DNA of 64,000 nt from Chamaelirium japonicum (GCA_947650365.1 OX393551.1:65130255-65194254), one strand, 5' to 3'; shown: positions 1 through 10,246, numbered from the stretch's first letter. The notes: generated by a model not told the origin, from the letters alone. A program made the numbers and translations.

Positions 1-51
1 CATCAGACGACTGCGGTGCGGTGCCACACTTACCGCATGCCGCATTATAGC

Positions 52-121
<70 letters not shown>
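1..121. repeat. Foldback-element arm ending in (CT)n(TA)n
   Basis: A GC-rich stretch with GCGGTGCGGTG and GCATGCCGCAT words runs into TAGCATTTCTCTCT, then a (CT)n tract (about 55-90) and a (TA)n tract (about 91-120). The same order, a GC-rich hairpin, then a TAGCAT word, (CT)n and (TA)n, occurs at 56368-56500. I read this as the right arm of a second copy of that small foldback element, cut by the window edge. The homology is short, so the assignment is moderate. Confidence 0.5.
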
Positions 122-123
<2 letters not shown>

Positions 124-515
124 ATGTCCGAGACTCCGAACCGTGTCTATGTTCATACTTTTTTTAGGATTTGTCGTGTCCTTTATTTAGGATTTGTCGT
201 GTCCTGCGTCCGTGCATCTATATACAGGTTTGTTCTTCCTTGTGTGTGTGATTAAAAGTTGGTTTGGTAAAAAGTTACTCTTTTTTTAATAAAGGCAGGG
301 ATGAGCTTGACTCTGGTTGGTAGGATCGAAATACTCTATTAAAAAGTTATATATGAGTGAGTGTAATCACTTCATTGGTTGTAAACAAAAATCCAATGTT
401 TTTTCTTCTTTCATCTACGTTATTTTTGTAACCTCCTCATTTTCTAAAATTTGAGATTGAATCCAAGTCTAGAAATTAACTGAGATCAGCACCCAATCTC
501 CATTTAGGCCGTAAC
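122..515. other. No gene seen; intron or downstream part of the AGTRAP-like gene
   Basis: AT-rich sequence with no ORF or repeat that I can support. If the AGTRAP-like gene continues, this stretch is its second intron, because no exon coding the expected C-terminal membrane segments is visible here. Confidence 0.4.
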
Positions 516-1177
516 CTTTCCAAACATCAAAGAACGTAAAGGCTCAGGGAGGGCATACCATATTGTATGCGAGAAAAGTATGAACCACGCGATATCAAGC
601 AAAATTGAGCAGGCGAGGAGTATGCCATAGGTCCGGCTCAGGTTCTGGCTACTGCTTTCGATAGCCACGAGCGCAAATAGTGCCACAACCAGATTGATCA
701 CCAGCACACCGTTAAACAACGCACCGATCGATCCGACCAACCCGCAAGCAATCTGAAGATCGATATGAAGCAAAACAGTTTAGAAAGAATTAAAATAAAA
801 TGGATACAACTGGCTTGAAAAAGGATGATGAAAACCTAATGCAGACAAAAGAAAATTAAAGAAATGTTCAGAAAATAGAGAAATAAATAAATAAATCTTG
901 TTTCGGTCAGATTCAGATTAAGAGCGGGCAAACGATGGAGATCACAAATGAGCTCAAACGTGTCGAATTGAAATCTTGAATTAGGTTTTAATGTGAGCAT
1001 TCGCATAAACATGCGATTCTAAAGGGAAAACCCTAGGGTTTTCGGGATGGGGGGAGGGGAGACGGAGCGGCTCACTTGGATGTAGACGAGGACGACCGCG
1101 AGCGCTTGAATCCTCTCTTGGTCCAGAAGCCACGATCGAATCCGCGATCCTAACGACGAAGGTGCGCAGCTCATCAT
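516..1177 (-). CDS. AGTRAP-like membrane protein, first two exons (3' part outside window)
   Basis: Plant relative of the type-1 angiotensin II receptor-associated protein, a small multi-pass membrane protein. Exon 1 is 1177-1076: it starts MMSCAPSSLGSR, continues RIRSWLLDQERIQALAVV, and has donor GTGAGC after VYIQ. Exon 2 begins at 752 after acceptor CTTCAG and reads IACGLVGSIGALFNGVL, a hydrophobic stretch, then FALVAIESSSQNLSRTYG and ILLDIAWFILFSHTIW. The join VYIQ-IACGLVGS is in phase and fits the family. Exon 2 ends either at 516 (AAG before GTTACG) or, closer to relatives, at 559 (ATATG before GTATGC). The last membrane segments and acidic tail are not in the window and should lie to the left. 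GA-rich microsatellites fill the 5' leader. The family in plants is poorly characterised, so the role is not stated further. Confidence 0.8.
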
Positions 1178-1220
1178 AAGCAGATCCCAATCGCCCGAGG
1201 ATTCAACGAGAGGATGAGAG

Positions 1221-1256
1221 ATGTTAGGAGAACTAAGAAGAAGAAGAAGAAGAAGA

Positions 1257-1301
<45 letters not shown>

Positions 1302-1358
1302 AGGGGGTTTAAAGGGGACAGAGTAACCGTCCCCACTACATTGAAAAAGAAGCTTTGC

Positions 1359-1394
<36 letters not shown>

Positions 1395-1500
1395 AGGGGG
1401 AGAGGGAGAGGGAGAGGGAGAGGGAGGGAGGGGGTTTAAAGGAGAAAGAGTAACCGTCCCCGCTACATTGAAAGTTTGCGAGAAAGAGAATCTTTGCCTG
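1221..1500. repeat. GAA/GA-rich tracts with a duplicated block, 5' leader/promoter of the AGTRAP-like gene
   Basis: (GAA)n at about 1237-1260 passes into (GA)n, a G-run and a second (GA)n with GAGGGA repeats. A block containing AGTAACCGTCCCC and CTACATTGAAA occurs twice, at about 1308-1360 and 1437-1500, so the microsatellite-plus-flank unit was tandemly duplicated. It lies just upstream of the minus-strand start codon at 1177. GA-rich leader tracts are common in plant promoters; a regulatory role here is inference. Confidence 0.7.
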
Positions 1501-1548
1501 GAGACAGAGGGAGAGAGCGAGATATTTTCATTTTCTTAAAGATCTAGT

Positions 1549-1703
1549 TGTTACGAAAAGCATAGTATTATTAACCCAAGACCCCTATATATAGGCATAA
1601 TCGGAGGTTGGGATAGAGACGGGGTAAATCTCTAAATCCCAATAATCCCGGGGGTCTTTATCCGGTGGGCATCCATATCCGATGCAACCACCGTTTCATA
1701 ACA
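1549..1703 (-). repeat. 3' LTR of the copia element (155 bp)
   Basis: Begins TGTTACGAAAAGC and ends CGTTTCATAACA as read on the plus strand. It is flanked on the left by the CTAGT target duplication and matches 8486-8640 without a difference. A TATATATAGG word inside could serve as a TATA box. Confidence 0.97.
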
Positions 1704-1714
1704 CTCCCCCTTGG
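1704..1714 (-). other. Polypurine tract of the copia element
   Basis: On the minus strand the sequence CCAAGGGGGAG directly abuts the 3' LTR start TGTTATG. This is the expected position and composition of the plus-strand primer of an LTR element. Confidence 0.85.
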
Positions 1715-1738
1715 ATGACCACCATCTATCATTGATTG

Positions 1739-2050
1739 CCTCATTAAAACCTTTGATGGAAAAACCCAGTGGGAAAAATCCTATCAAAGGAAAAAGAGTA
1801 CAATCTTAGTTCTTCAGGAACAAGTTCTTCAGGAACTATGGTGGGTGCGCATAATGCTGCCTCGTTAAAACCTTTGATGGGAAAACCCTGTGGGAAAAAC
1901 CCTACCAAAGGAAAAAAAGTACAGCGCGCATAAATTTGCATCTTCAGGATGCCCTCCGCCTAACTATTACATTATCACTATTACATCTCTCCCCCTGATT
2001 ATATCTCCTCCTTATTACATTATTACATCTCTCCCCCTGATTATATTACA
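1739..2050 (-). repeat. Short direct repeats in the copia 3' region
   Basis: Two imperfect copies of a roughly 66 bp unit with the words AAAACCTTTGATGG and GGGAAAAA(C/T)CCTA lie at about 1742-1804 and 1864-1926, and the word TCTCCCCCTGATTATAT occurs twice (about 1987 and 2030). The stretch separates the end of pol from the polypurine tract. Its role is unknown. Confidence 0.7.
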
Positions 2051-5000
2051 TCAATTTGTTTGGTGATTGAGCCGTCGCAGTCCGATGCCGTACACCATCT
2101 TCTGGAAAGTAGACTTGGGCAAAGCTTTGGTGAAAAGATCCGCAAGATTGTCGCTTGACCGTACTTGCTTGACTTCAATCTCCCTTTTCTTCTGAAGTTC
2201 GTGGGTGTAGAAAAACTTTGATGAGATGTGCTTTGTTCGATCTCCCTTGATGAAGCCAGCTTGAATTTGAGCAATACATGCGGCATTATCTTCGTGGATA
2301 ACTGTCGGCTCTTTGGTAACTGATGCCAACTGACAACTGCTTCTGATGTGCTGCACAAGTGACCTCAACCATACGCATTCTCTACTTGCTTCATGCAGGG
2401 CTAATATTTCAGCATGGTTCGATGATGTAGCCACAAGTGTTTGTTTGGTCGATCTCCAAGAAATAGCTGCATTGTTATTCAAAAATACATATCCTGTTTG
2501 GGATCGACCCTTATGGGGGTCAGAGAGAAAACCTGAATCTGCATAACCAATCAAGTGAGGAGTACCACAAGAATAAAACAATCCCATATCAGTGGTTCCT
2601 CGCAAATATCTAAATATTTGCTTTATTCCATTCCAATGCCTAAGAGTTGGTTCTGAACTGTATCTAGCCAATAGATTAACAGAAAAACATATATCTGGTC
2701 TAGTACATTGAGCTAAATACAATAAAGCACCAATAGCACTTAAATACGGTTTTTCAGAACCAAGAATAGTTTCATGTTCCTCTTTAGGTCTAAATGGATC
2801 TTTATGAATATCAAGAGGTCTAACAACCATGGGAGTGCTTAGTGGGTGACATTTATCCATATTAAATTTCTTTAACAAATTGTCAGTATATAAGGATTGA
2901 TGTACTAGAATCCCACTAGAGTTACGCTCGATCTGCAGGCCGAGGCAAAACTTAGTATCACCAAGTTCTTTCATTTCAAACTCCCTTTTTAGATAATCAG
3001 AAGTTTTCTTGAGCTCTTCAGGAGTCCCAATCAAGTTTATGTCATCCACATAAACTGCAATTATAGTAAAACCATTTTCTGATTTCTTTATGAAAACGCA
3101 TGGGCATATGGGATCATTCTTATAACCTTCCCTAGACAAGTATTCACTAAGGCGATTGTACCACATCCTTCCGGATTGCTTCAGGCCGTACAATGCTCGT
3201 CTTAGTTTTATCGAGTGCGCACTCTTTGATGTTGCTTCAGGCAACTTAAATCCTTCTGGGACTTTTGATGTTGCTTTAGGCAACTTGAATCCTTCTGGGA
3301 TTTTCATATAAATATCTGTGTCTAGGTTCCCGTATAGGTATGCCGTTACGACATCCATTAGTCTCATCTCTAGTTTTTCAGAAACTGTGAGACTAACGAG
3401 ATATCTAAATGTAACTATATCCATAACAGGGGAATAGGTCTCTTCATAATCAATCCCGGGTTTCTGCAGGAATCCCTGGGCTACAAGCCTTGCCTTATAT
3501 CTAGCGATTTCATTATTTTCATTTCTTTTTCTTACAAACACCCATTTGAAACCTACAGGGTTTACGTTATTTGGTGTTTGTACTATAGGTCCAAATACTC
3601 CACGTTTCTTGAGAGATTCAAGTTCAGCTTGAATAGCTTCTCTCCATTTTGGCCAATCAGTTCTATGTCGACATTCATAGATACTACGTGGTTCATTATC
3701 TTCATCATCGCCCTTTGTTATTTCAGTAGCTACTTTGTATGCAAATATGTCATCGATGACTATTTCCTTTCGGTCCCAAATTTCACCCCTCATATGGAAT
3801 ATTGAGATCTCATTATTCGGTACCGGTACCTTATCCATAATCACTGCAGGGATCTCTTCAGGAGTTTGAGGGAAATTTGGCCGTTGGGAAATATTTTCTT
3901 CTGGAAAAATATGGTCCATAATCTCTTCTGGAGCATTATGACCAGGTTCTTCTGGAACCTTAACTTCTTCTGGAGTTTTAGGGCATGATTTCTCATTCAA
4001 CTTCCTCTTCCGGGGAACTGAATCTTTGGAACCTATAGGTCTGCCACGTTTCTGACGTGCAGCAGTTTCATTAGTGGGAGTTGGAATATTAATTCTTGCA
4101 GGTACATTCTTGGCTGGAACAAACGACTTAGTTACATTAGTTGCATCATTGAAGGCATCAGGTAATTGATTTGCGATATCTTGCAAATGCAAAATCCTTT
4201 TTACTTCTACCTCATATTGGGGAGATCTAGGATCTAGATGAGACATAGTGGAAGTATTCCACGATAATTCATGCCGTTCTTCGGGAACAGGTCGTTGCCT
4301 AGAAACTTCTTTATCTCCCCCTAACGGCGGGAAGACTGTCTCATCGAAATGACAATCTGCAAATCTAGCAGTAAATAGGTCACCTGTTAAGGGTTCTAAG
4401 AATCTTATGATTGAAGGTGAGTCAAAACCGATATAAATCCCCAATCTACGTTGGGGACCCATCTTAGTTCTATTTGGAGGGGGAATAGGGACATGTACAG
4501 CACATCCAAACTTTCTAAGATGAGAAATATTAGGCTGAATACCTGACACAAGTTGTGCAGGAGAAAAATTATGGTATGAAGTAGGTCTGAGTCTAACAAG
4601 ATTAGCAGCATGCAAGATAGCATGCCCCCACGCAGAAATTGGAAGTCTGGATTGTAAGAGTAATGGTCTAGCTATTAATTGCAAGCGCTTAATAAAAGCT
4701 TCAGCAAGGCCATTCTGGGTATGGACATGGGGGACAGAATGTTCGACTTCTATTCCGATGGATGTACAGAAGTCATTGAAGATTTTAGAAGAGAATTCAG
4801 CTGCATTATCCAATCGGATAGATTTGATAGGGTGATCAGGAAAACTAGCTCTAAGTTTGACAATTTGGGATAATAATCTAGCAAATGCTAAATTTCTAGT
4901 AGAGAGTAGGCTCACGTATGACCATCTAGTAGATGCATCTATTAGGACCATAAAATATCTAAATGGACCACTAGGAGGGTGTATAGGACCACAGATATCA

Positions 5001-5653
5001 CCTTGAACCCTCTGCAGGAAGGTAGGTGATTCTGTCTCTATTTTCTTAAAAGAAGGTCTAGTGATTAACTTCCCTTGGGAACAAGAGTCACAAAAATGGT
5101 CATTTGGAAAAGTCAAACTTCGATTGTTAAGAGGATGACCATAGGAATTGTAAATGATCTTTCTAAGCATACCTGACCCTGGGTGACCTAATCTATCATG
5201 CCAAAGGACCAAATCTTCAGGATTTGGGAACTTCTGGTTCAAGTAGGTGGCATAGGACTCCATAACCCCAATGTGGGTAAAGTATAACCCTAAAGATAGG
5301 GTTGAGCATTTTTCTAGTATTGAAATATGCTCTCCGTTTTTAGATGTGATGCAGAGGTATTCTAGATTGCCTTCATTTGTAGTTTCTAAATGATATCCAT
5401 TTGCTCGGATGTCTTTGAAACTCAGTAAATTTCTTCTGGAATTTTCTGAGTATAGAGCATCCTTAATTAGCAAATGAGTACCATTAGGTAAAAGTATATG
5501 GGCTCTTCCGGACCCTGTAACTATGTCAGTAGGGCCAGCCACTGTAGTAACCATACGTGAATTATATTCAACATTTGTAAAGAATTTTCTGTGTTTCAGT
5601 ATGGTATGTGTTGTTGCACTATCTATCAGGCAAATCTCTTTGCAGTTGGTCAT
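2051..5653 (-). CDS. Copia pol polyprotein (protease, integrase, reverse transcriptase, RNase H)
   Basis: One 1200-residue frame. Near the N-terminus CLIDSATTHT looks like the aspartic protease site. WHDRLGHPGSGMLRKI is the GAG-pre-integrase zinc region, followed by the integrase core with QGDICGPIHP, LDNAAEFSSKIF and QNGLAEAFIKRL. A long charged linker follows, rich in PEE repeats. The reverse transcriptase starts around WVFVRKRNENNEIARYKAR and carries the YVDD catalytic motif in AVYVDDINLIG. The C-terminal RNase H shows GYADSGFLSDPHKGRSQTGY and the ending HISSKFFYTHELQKK. The frame is separate from gag, so pol expression must use some strategy not resolved here. Confidence 0.96.
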   Translation of the reverse strand: MTNCKEICLIDSATTHTILKHRKFFTNVEYNSRMVTTVAGPTDIVTGSGRAHILLPNGTHLLIKDALYSENSRRNLLSFKDIRANGYHLETTNEGNLEYLCITSKNGEHISILEKCSTLSLGLYFTHIGVMESYATYLNQKFPNPEDLVLWHDRLGHPGSGMLRKIIYNSYGHPLNNRSLTFPNDHFCDSCSQGKLITRPSFKKIETESPTFLQRVQGDICGPIHPPSGPFRYFMVLIDASTRWSYVSLLSTRNLAFARLLSQIVKLRASFPDHPIKSIRLDNAAEFSSKIFNDFCTSIGIEVEHSVPHVHTQNGLAEAFIKRLQLIARPLLLQSRLPISAWGHAILHAANLVRLRPTSYHNFSPAQLVSGIQPNISHLRKFGCAVHVPIPPPNRTKMGPQRRLGIYIGFDSPSIIRFLEPLTGDLFTARFADCHFDETVFPPLGGDKEVSRQRPVPEERHELSWNTSTMSHLDPRSPQYEVEVKRILHLQDIANQLPDAFNDATNVTKSFVPAKNVPARINIPTPTNETAARQKRGRPIGSKDSVPRKRKLNEKSCPKTPEEVKVPEEPGHNAPEEIMDHIFPEENISQRPNFPQTPEEIPAVIMDKVPVPNNEISIFHMRGEIWDRKEIVIDDIFAYKVATEITKGDDEDNEPRSIYECRHRTDWPKWREAIQAELESLKKRGVFGPIVQTPNNVNPVGFKWVFVRKRNENNEIARYKARLVAQGFLQKPGIDYEETYSPVMDIVTFRYLVSLTVSEKLEMRLMDVVTAYLYGNLDTDIYMKIPEGFKLPKATSKVPEGFKLPEATSKSAHSIKLRRALYGLKQSGRMWYNRLSEYLSREGYKNDPICPCVFIKKSENGFTIIAVYVDDINLIGTPEELKKTSDYLKREFEMKELGDTKFCLGLQIERNSSGILVHQSLYTDNLLKKFNMDKCHPLSTPMVVRPLDIHKDPFRPKEEHETILGSEKPYLSAIGALLYLAQCTRPDICFSVNLLARYSSEPTLRHWNGIKQIFRYLRGTTDMGLFYSCGTPHLIGYADSGFLSDPHKGRSQTGYVFLNNNAAISWRSTKQTLVATSSNHAEILALHEASRECVWLRSLVQHIRSSCQLASVTKEPTVIHEDNAACIAQIQAGFIKGDRTKHISSKFFYTHELQKKREIEVKQVRSSDNLADLFTKALPKSTFQKMVYGIGLRRLNHQTN

Positions 5654-5941
5654 CGTTCCTAAATGATAATTTATGAGTCAATAAATACCATAAGAGAAGT
5701 ATCAATGATAAAACTTACTAACACAATTTCTAAGTAAAATCACCAGAACGACAATATAAATTGATAATATCCAATAGAATATAAAAATTACTTAACAATG
5801 TCTGACAGAATAAAAAACTACTGAATAATGTCTGACTGGAAATAAAACTACTTAGCAATGTTTGACAGGAAATAAAGACTACTTAGCAGTGTCTGACAGA
5901 ATAAATAAAAGAAAAACTAAAGTCTTCAGAGATCCCAAGAT

Positions 5942-7018
5942 TCAGGGATTTAATGTGCCATCGTCTAGCTCATCAAAGTAGTCTGAACTGTCCAGGTACG
6001 ATGTCTTCAGGACATCGGTCTGTTTGTGGTAATCTTCAGGCCACTCATTGTTATCTTCATTCATATTTGTCTCTGCAGGGACCCCTGTACTTTTGTACTT
6101 ATTCTTCTCATGTTTACTAGCACGGCAGTTTCTGGACCAGTGTCCTTCCTTTCCACATTCAAAACATGTGTCCCTCTTATCTTCAGGTTTAGAGGGATTA
6201 TTCTTTTCTGGATTCTGAGGAGCAATCCACTTGTTTTTAAAGTGAGTGTCCTTCCTAGGACCATAATAATCATCTCTTCGAGGATGATTCTGACGTCCAC
6301 CTCTTCCAGGGTGATTTCTACCTCTTCCAGGGTAGTTATTGCGCCCTCCTCTGCCGTGTCTTCCACCTCTCCTTCCTCTGCCTCTACCTCTGCCTCTACC
6401 TTGGTAGAAATCATTGGCGTTTGCTTCTGGCAATGCCAATGATCCAGTAGGTCTAGAATTGTGATTCTTTACCAGTAGGTTATTATGTTCTTCAGCGATC
6501 AGGAGAACCTCTATGAGTTCCGAGTACTTCTGGTACTTCATCCCCCTATATTGCTGTTGTAAAATAATGTTATTTGGGTGGAAGGTAGAGAGTGTTTTAT
6601 CGATCATCTGAGCATCATCTATTTTCTCCTCACAGAGCTTCAGCTTGCTGACGATGCTGAGTAACTTCGAGTTGAACTCAGCCACAGTCTTGAAGTCCTG
6701 GAACCTGAGGGAGATCCATTCGCTCTTTGCTGCAGGCAAAGTGATCATCTTCTGGTGATCGTAGCGTTCCTTGAGTGCCTTCCAGAGATCTGCTGGATCT
6801 GCTATGTTCATATATTCATTCTTTAGATCTTCGTGTATGTGGTGCCTAAGGAAGATGAGGGCTTTAGCTTTTTCATCCGGTTTCAATCCATTCTTCTCTT
6901 CTAGAGCTTTCTCTAAGTTCTTCGCTTGTAGATGTAGAAAACTATCTACTCGCCAATTCAGAAAATTGCTTCCATTGACATTTAATGCATGGAAGTCTAA
7001 TTTTGTAATGTTCGACAT
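5942..7018 (-). CDS. Copia gag with CCHC zinc knuckle
   Basis: A 358-residue frame starting MSNITKLDFHALNVNGSNF. The first two thirds resemble the copia gag (UBN2-like) domain. A basic RGRGRGRGRRGG and GGRNNYPGRG tract follows, typical of RNA binding, then the knuckle CFECGKEGHWSRNC (CX2CX4HX4C), then an acidic tail. It lies 5' of pol and 1.47 kb inside the 5' LTR. Confidence 0.95.
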   Translation of the reverse strand: MSNITKLDFHALNVNGSNFLNWRVDSFLHLQAKNLEKALEEKNGLKPDEKAKALIFLRHHIHEDLKNEYMNIADPADLWKALKERYDHQKMITLPAAKSEWISLRFQDFKTVAEFNSKLLSIVSKLKLCEEKIDDAQMIDKTLSTFHPNNIILQQQYRGMKYQKYSELIEVLLIAEEHNNLLVKNHNSRPTGSLALPEANANDFYQGRGRGRGRGRRGGRHGRGGRNNYPGRGRNHPGRGGRQNHPRRDDYYGPRKDTHFKNKWIAPQNPEKNNPSKPEDKRDTCFECGKEGHWSRNCRASKHEKNKYKSTGVPAETNMNEDNNEWPEDYHKQTDVLKTSYLDSSDYFDELDDGTLNP

Positions 7019-8485
7019 CTGAAGATTTAATGAATATTGACATTAATTACTATGATTATCATCACATTAACATATAAAGGCATGTTATAGAAAACAAGTG
7101 ACATGCCATGTACAAAAGCCTATTAATACTCAGTATTAATAGGATCCTTTTAGAAACCACTTGCCAAGGTAGAGCGGGTTCTATGGAACCATCATGCGCC
7201 TTGCCAAGCTTTTCTAAAAATGTACTAATTGCTTAAAATACAATTAATGCAGAGAATAACATATTATGCACATGGAACACAAGATAAATATACAGTATAG
7301 AGTCTGTTACAATTAAGGACAATTCTGTCCTTATTTGTAAAACAGATATTGCAAATTGGTTCCTTAGGGGCTAAACAGTTAAATACATGAACAGTGTGTA
7401 TGAAATAGTAAAAACTAACCATATCGATGCTTCCGGAACGGTTCGGATACCCAAGATCCATATTTGGATCGAATGGATAGGCTATGGATCGGCCTTAAAA
7501 TAACAGGATAGAACTGATGGTATAGATTAAATCTGTTGTATACAGTCGGGTCGGGTCTGTATTACTACAGATCGGGTCTGTATTATGCAGTCGGATCTGT
7601 TATCCAACAGTTGGGTCGGATTTGCCATTAAAGCAATTGGGTCGGGTTTGTACTAGATACAGGTCAGGCCTGTACATGCTGTCGGGTCGGGCATGTACAT
7701 GCAGTCGGGTCTAAGCTTAGAGCTCGGGTCGGGTTTATTGTATTAAACAGTCGGGTCGGTACTGCATGCAATCGGATTTTAAATCGATTAAAAGATTTGC
7801 GGGTCGGGTTTTAAAAACCAACAGAAGTTACTGTTCATCGTCTCCTCCGCGTCGAAACCAGAGAGAAAAAAAAAATTGAACTGCCTCCGCCGGCAGTCGT
7901 TCGGCCGTGCCGCCGGCAGCCGTTCGGGCTCGCCGCCAGCAGCCGCTCGCTCGCACCGCCCGCAGCCGCTCGCAGCGCATCCGCCGCCACCGGTCGTGTG
8001 GGCTTCTGCTGCCACCGAGATCCCATTGCCGCCGGGCGTGCGGGCTGCTGCCGCCAGGCGTGCGGGGTGCTGCCGCCAGGCGTGCAGGCTGCTGCCGCTG
8101 ACGGTTGTGGTTGTCGGATTACTAATGGCAAGGGTCAGGGGCGTACCTCTAATCGGGTACACCTGATGATCGGAGCCGGAGCCGGAGCCGGGGAGGACGA
8201 CTGGACGAGAGCCGGGGGGGTCGCAAGTCCCGAGACGGGATCCGAAGCCGGGGAGGATGAGTTCCGGAGCCGGGTGAGAGAAGATCTCTCTCTCGTCTTC
8301 TCTTTCTCTCCGATCGTGCCGGCTCGGGTGGGTCGTTCGTGCCGGAGTCGGGGAGGATGACTGGACGAGATCCGGAGGTCTAGGTGAGAGAAGGTCTCTC
8401 TCTTCTTTTCTTCCTCTCTCTCTCTCTCTCTCTCTGCAATGGGTTCGGTCGGCCGGGACGTGCAACTCCGTTCGTGCTGATAACG
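7019..8485 (-). other. Leader region of the copia element
   Basis: A 1.47 kb untranslated stretch between the 5' LTR and gag. It has repeated GTCGGGTCGGGTTT-type words at about 7545-7750, a strongly GC-rich CCGCCG-rich block at about 7870-8110, and a (CT)n tract near 8415. Small overlapping frames in the GC-rich block look like composition effects and are not called. Confidence 0.7.
8468..8485 (-). other. Primer-binding-site-like sequence of the copia element
   Basis: On the minus strand, CGTTATCAGCACGAACGG directly follows the 5' LTR end ACA. The word TTATCAGC partly resembles the initiator-methionine tRNA complement TGGTATCAGAGC used by many copia elements. The match is weak. Confidence 0.4.
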
Positions 8486-8640
8486 TGTTACGAAAAGCAT
8501 AGTATTATTAACCCAAGACCCCTATATATAGGCATAATCGGAGGTTGGGATAGAGACGGGGTAAATCTCTAAATCCCAATAATCCCGGGGGTCTTTATCC
8601 GGTGGGCATCCATATCCGATGCAACCACCGTTTCATAACA
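8486..8640 (-). repeat. 5' LTR of the copia element (155 bp)
   Basis: Identical to the left LTR at 1549-1703 and followed by the target duplication CTAGT at 8641-8645. Confidence 0.97.
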
Positions 8641-8879
8641 CTAGTTACTTTTACTCAATTTTTTTCGGAGAAATGATATTCAGCCCGAAGGTTTTTCCGA
8701 TAGATAATGATAGGGAGCCCCATTAAGTAACAATCATCCAACCGCTTACTAATTTTATATAAAAATAAAATTAAGATGAAATATCTCTATTGTCCTCAAT
8801 AGCATTATACATATTCGGCAAACATCAGCCTCATTCCATTCATATTTTTTAAATAATATTTTTTAGGATTTGAGTTTTT

Positions 8880-10020
8880 TAAAAATCTATAACTTCTTGT
8901 CTACATATCGAAATTTTATAAAATTTGTTTTTTTTAATCCCCTCATGGAACTCTACAAAAATAGACCCATATTATTGCCTATGAAATTTTAAGAAAAAAA
9001 TTTGGATATAAGACTACCCTAAGGTTGTAAAAAAAGTTCATCAGTCTGCGCCCGAACCAACCTGATCAACGACCCTGCCCGAACACACCATGGGCCGAGA
9101 TGGGGCTGCCACCTTGAGCCCGTAGCCTGGCCCGATTGTTATAAAAAACTAAAAATGTCACTTGAATATTAATTTCACATTAACTAACTAAATATCACTT
9201 ACAAAATCAAATGTCACGTTAACCTGACAGTTACAAAATCAAGACACTTTATCGTACACAAATTGCAGATAAAAATCTCTTAATTTTACAACTGTTAAAA
9301 ACTAAAAATATCACTTTCGAAATCTTCGTTTCACATTAACTAACTAAATATCACTTCAAAAAAACAAATGCCACGTAAAAATGACACTTGCAAAATTAAA
9401 AGACTTTATTGGAGACATTTTCAGTTTGTGACAGCTGTAAAATTAAGAGACACTTTTTATCGGCATTTTGTGTCCGATAAAAAGTCTCTTGATTTTGCAA
9501 CTGTCACTTTTACGTGACATTTGCATTTGTAAGTGACGTTTAGTCAGTTAACGTGAAAGCAAAATTTCAAAAGTGACATTTTTAGTTTTATATAACAATC
9601 GGGCCAGGCTGTGGACTCAAGGTAGCAGCCGAGCCCGGCCCATGGTGTGTTTAGGTCGAAACGTTGATCTGGTTGGGCCAGGCTGTGGACTCAAGGTAGC
9701 AGCCGAGCCCGGCCCATGGTGTGTTTAGGTCGAAACGTTGATCTGGTTGGGCCAGGCTGTGGACTCAAGGTAGCAGCCGAGCCCGGCCCATGGTGTGTTT
9801 AGGTCGGAACGTTGATCTGGTTGGGCCAGGCTTAGACCGAGTTTGGGCCAATGTGCTTTTTTTACAATCCTAGGGTAGTCTTATATCCTTTTTTTTTTTA
9901 GAATTTCATAGGCAAATTGATCTAGTTTTGTAGAGTTTGATTAGTAAATTCCAAAAATATAATTTTTTTCATAATTTCGATGAGTATACAAGAAGTTATG
10001 ATTTTTTAAAAATGAAAAGC
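8880..10020. repeat. 1.1 kb imperfect palindrome
   Basis: Left arm words such as AAGACTACCCTAAGGTTGT (about 9007) reappear inverted as ACAATCCTAGGGTAGTCTT (about 9863), and CTATGAAATTTTAAG (about 8980) as AGAATTTCATAGGC (about 9900). The centre is near 9468, between TTTTTATCGG and CCGATAAAAAG. The left arm also has an internal direct duplication of about 100 bp, at about 9147 and 9294 (ACTAAAAAT(G/A)TCAC ... TTAACTAACTAAATATCAC). Confidence 0.85.
9601..9822. repeat. Three tandem 74 bp units
   Basis: The unit starting GGGCCAGGCTGTGGACTCAA repeats at 9601, 9675 and 9749, with a partial fourth start at 9823. The first two units read the same over their length and the third differs by about one base. 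The opposite palindrome arm (about 9049-9140) has only one inverted copy, so the triplication happened after the palindrome formed. Confidence 0.93.
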
Positions 10021-10246
10021 ACAACTCACAAATAAAACGAACAACTCATTCTTTAATCTTTTTAAAAGCTGAAAGTAAGGCAAACCAAGGGTATAAGGAT
10101 TTTGTTTGAATTATCACGTCAAGGGGCTTTGTTGGGGCCTATAGAAGGTGAGATCTAAATCATTTTCCTTTTCCGATTCCACTCAACCCGATTGATGTGG
10201 CAACATGTAACTGGTGGGGTAAAAGATTTAAGTGTCGCTAGTGGGT

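Larger units (their letters stand above)
1549..8640 (-). mobile_element. Ty1/copia LTR retrotransposon, whole-looking and young
   Basis: A 7.09 kb minus-strand element bounded by two 155 bp LTRs that read identically base for base, each TG...CA, with CTAGT target duplications at 1544-1548 and 8641-8645. In element order it has the 5' LTR (8486-8640), a GC-rich leader, gag (7018-5942), pol (5653-2051), a short repeat-bearing 3' region, a polypurine tract and the 3' LTR (1549-1703). The order integrase before reverse transcriptase makes it copia; the lineage is not assigned. The two long reading frames look intact. Identical LTRs and target duplications indicate a very recent insertion. Confidence 0.97.

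Noticed and set aside
7876-8360. Several overlapping frames on both strands in the GC-rich block of the copia leader
   Set aside because: They are open in many frames because of CCG/GCC repeats, have no recognised motif, and lie in the untranslated leader of the element.
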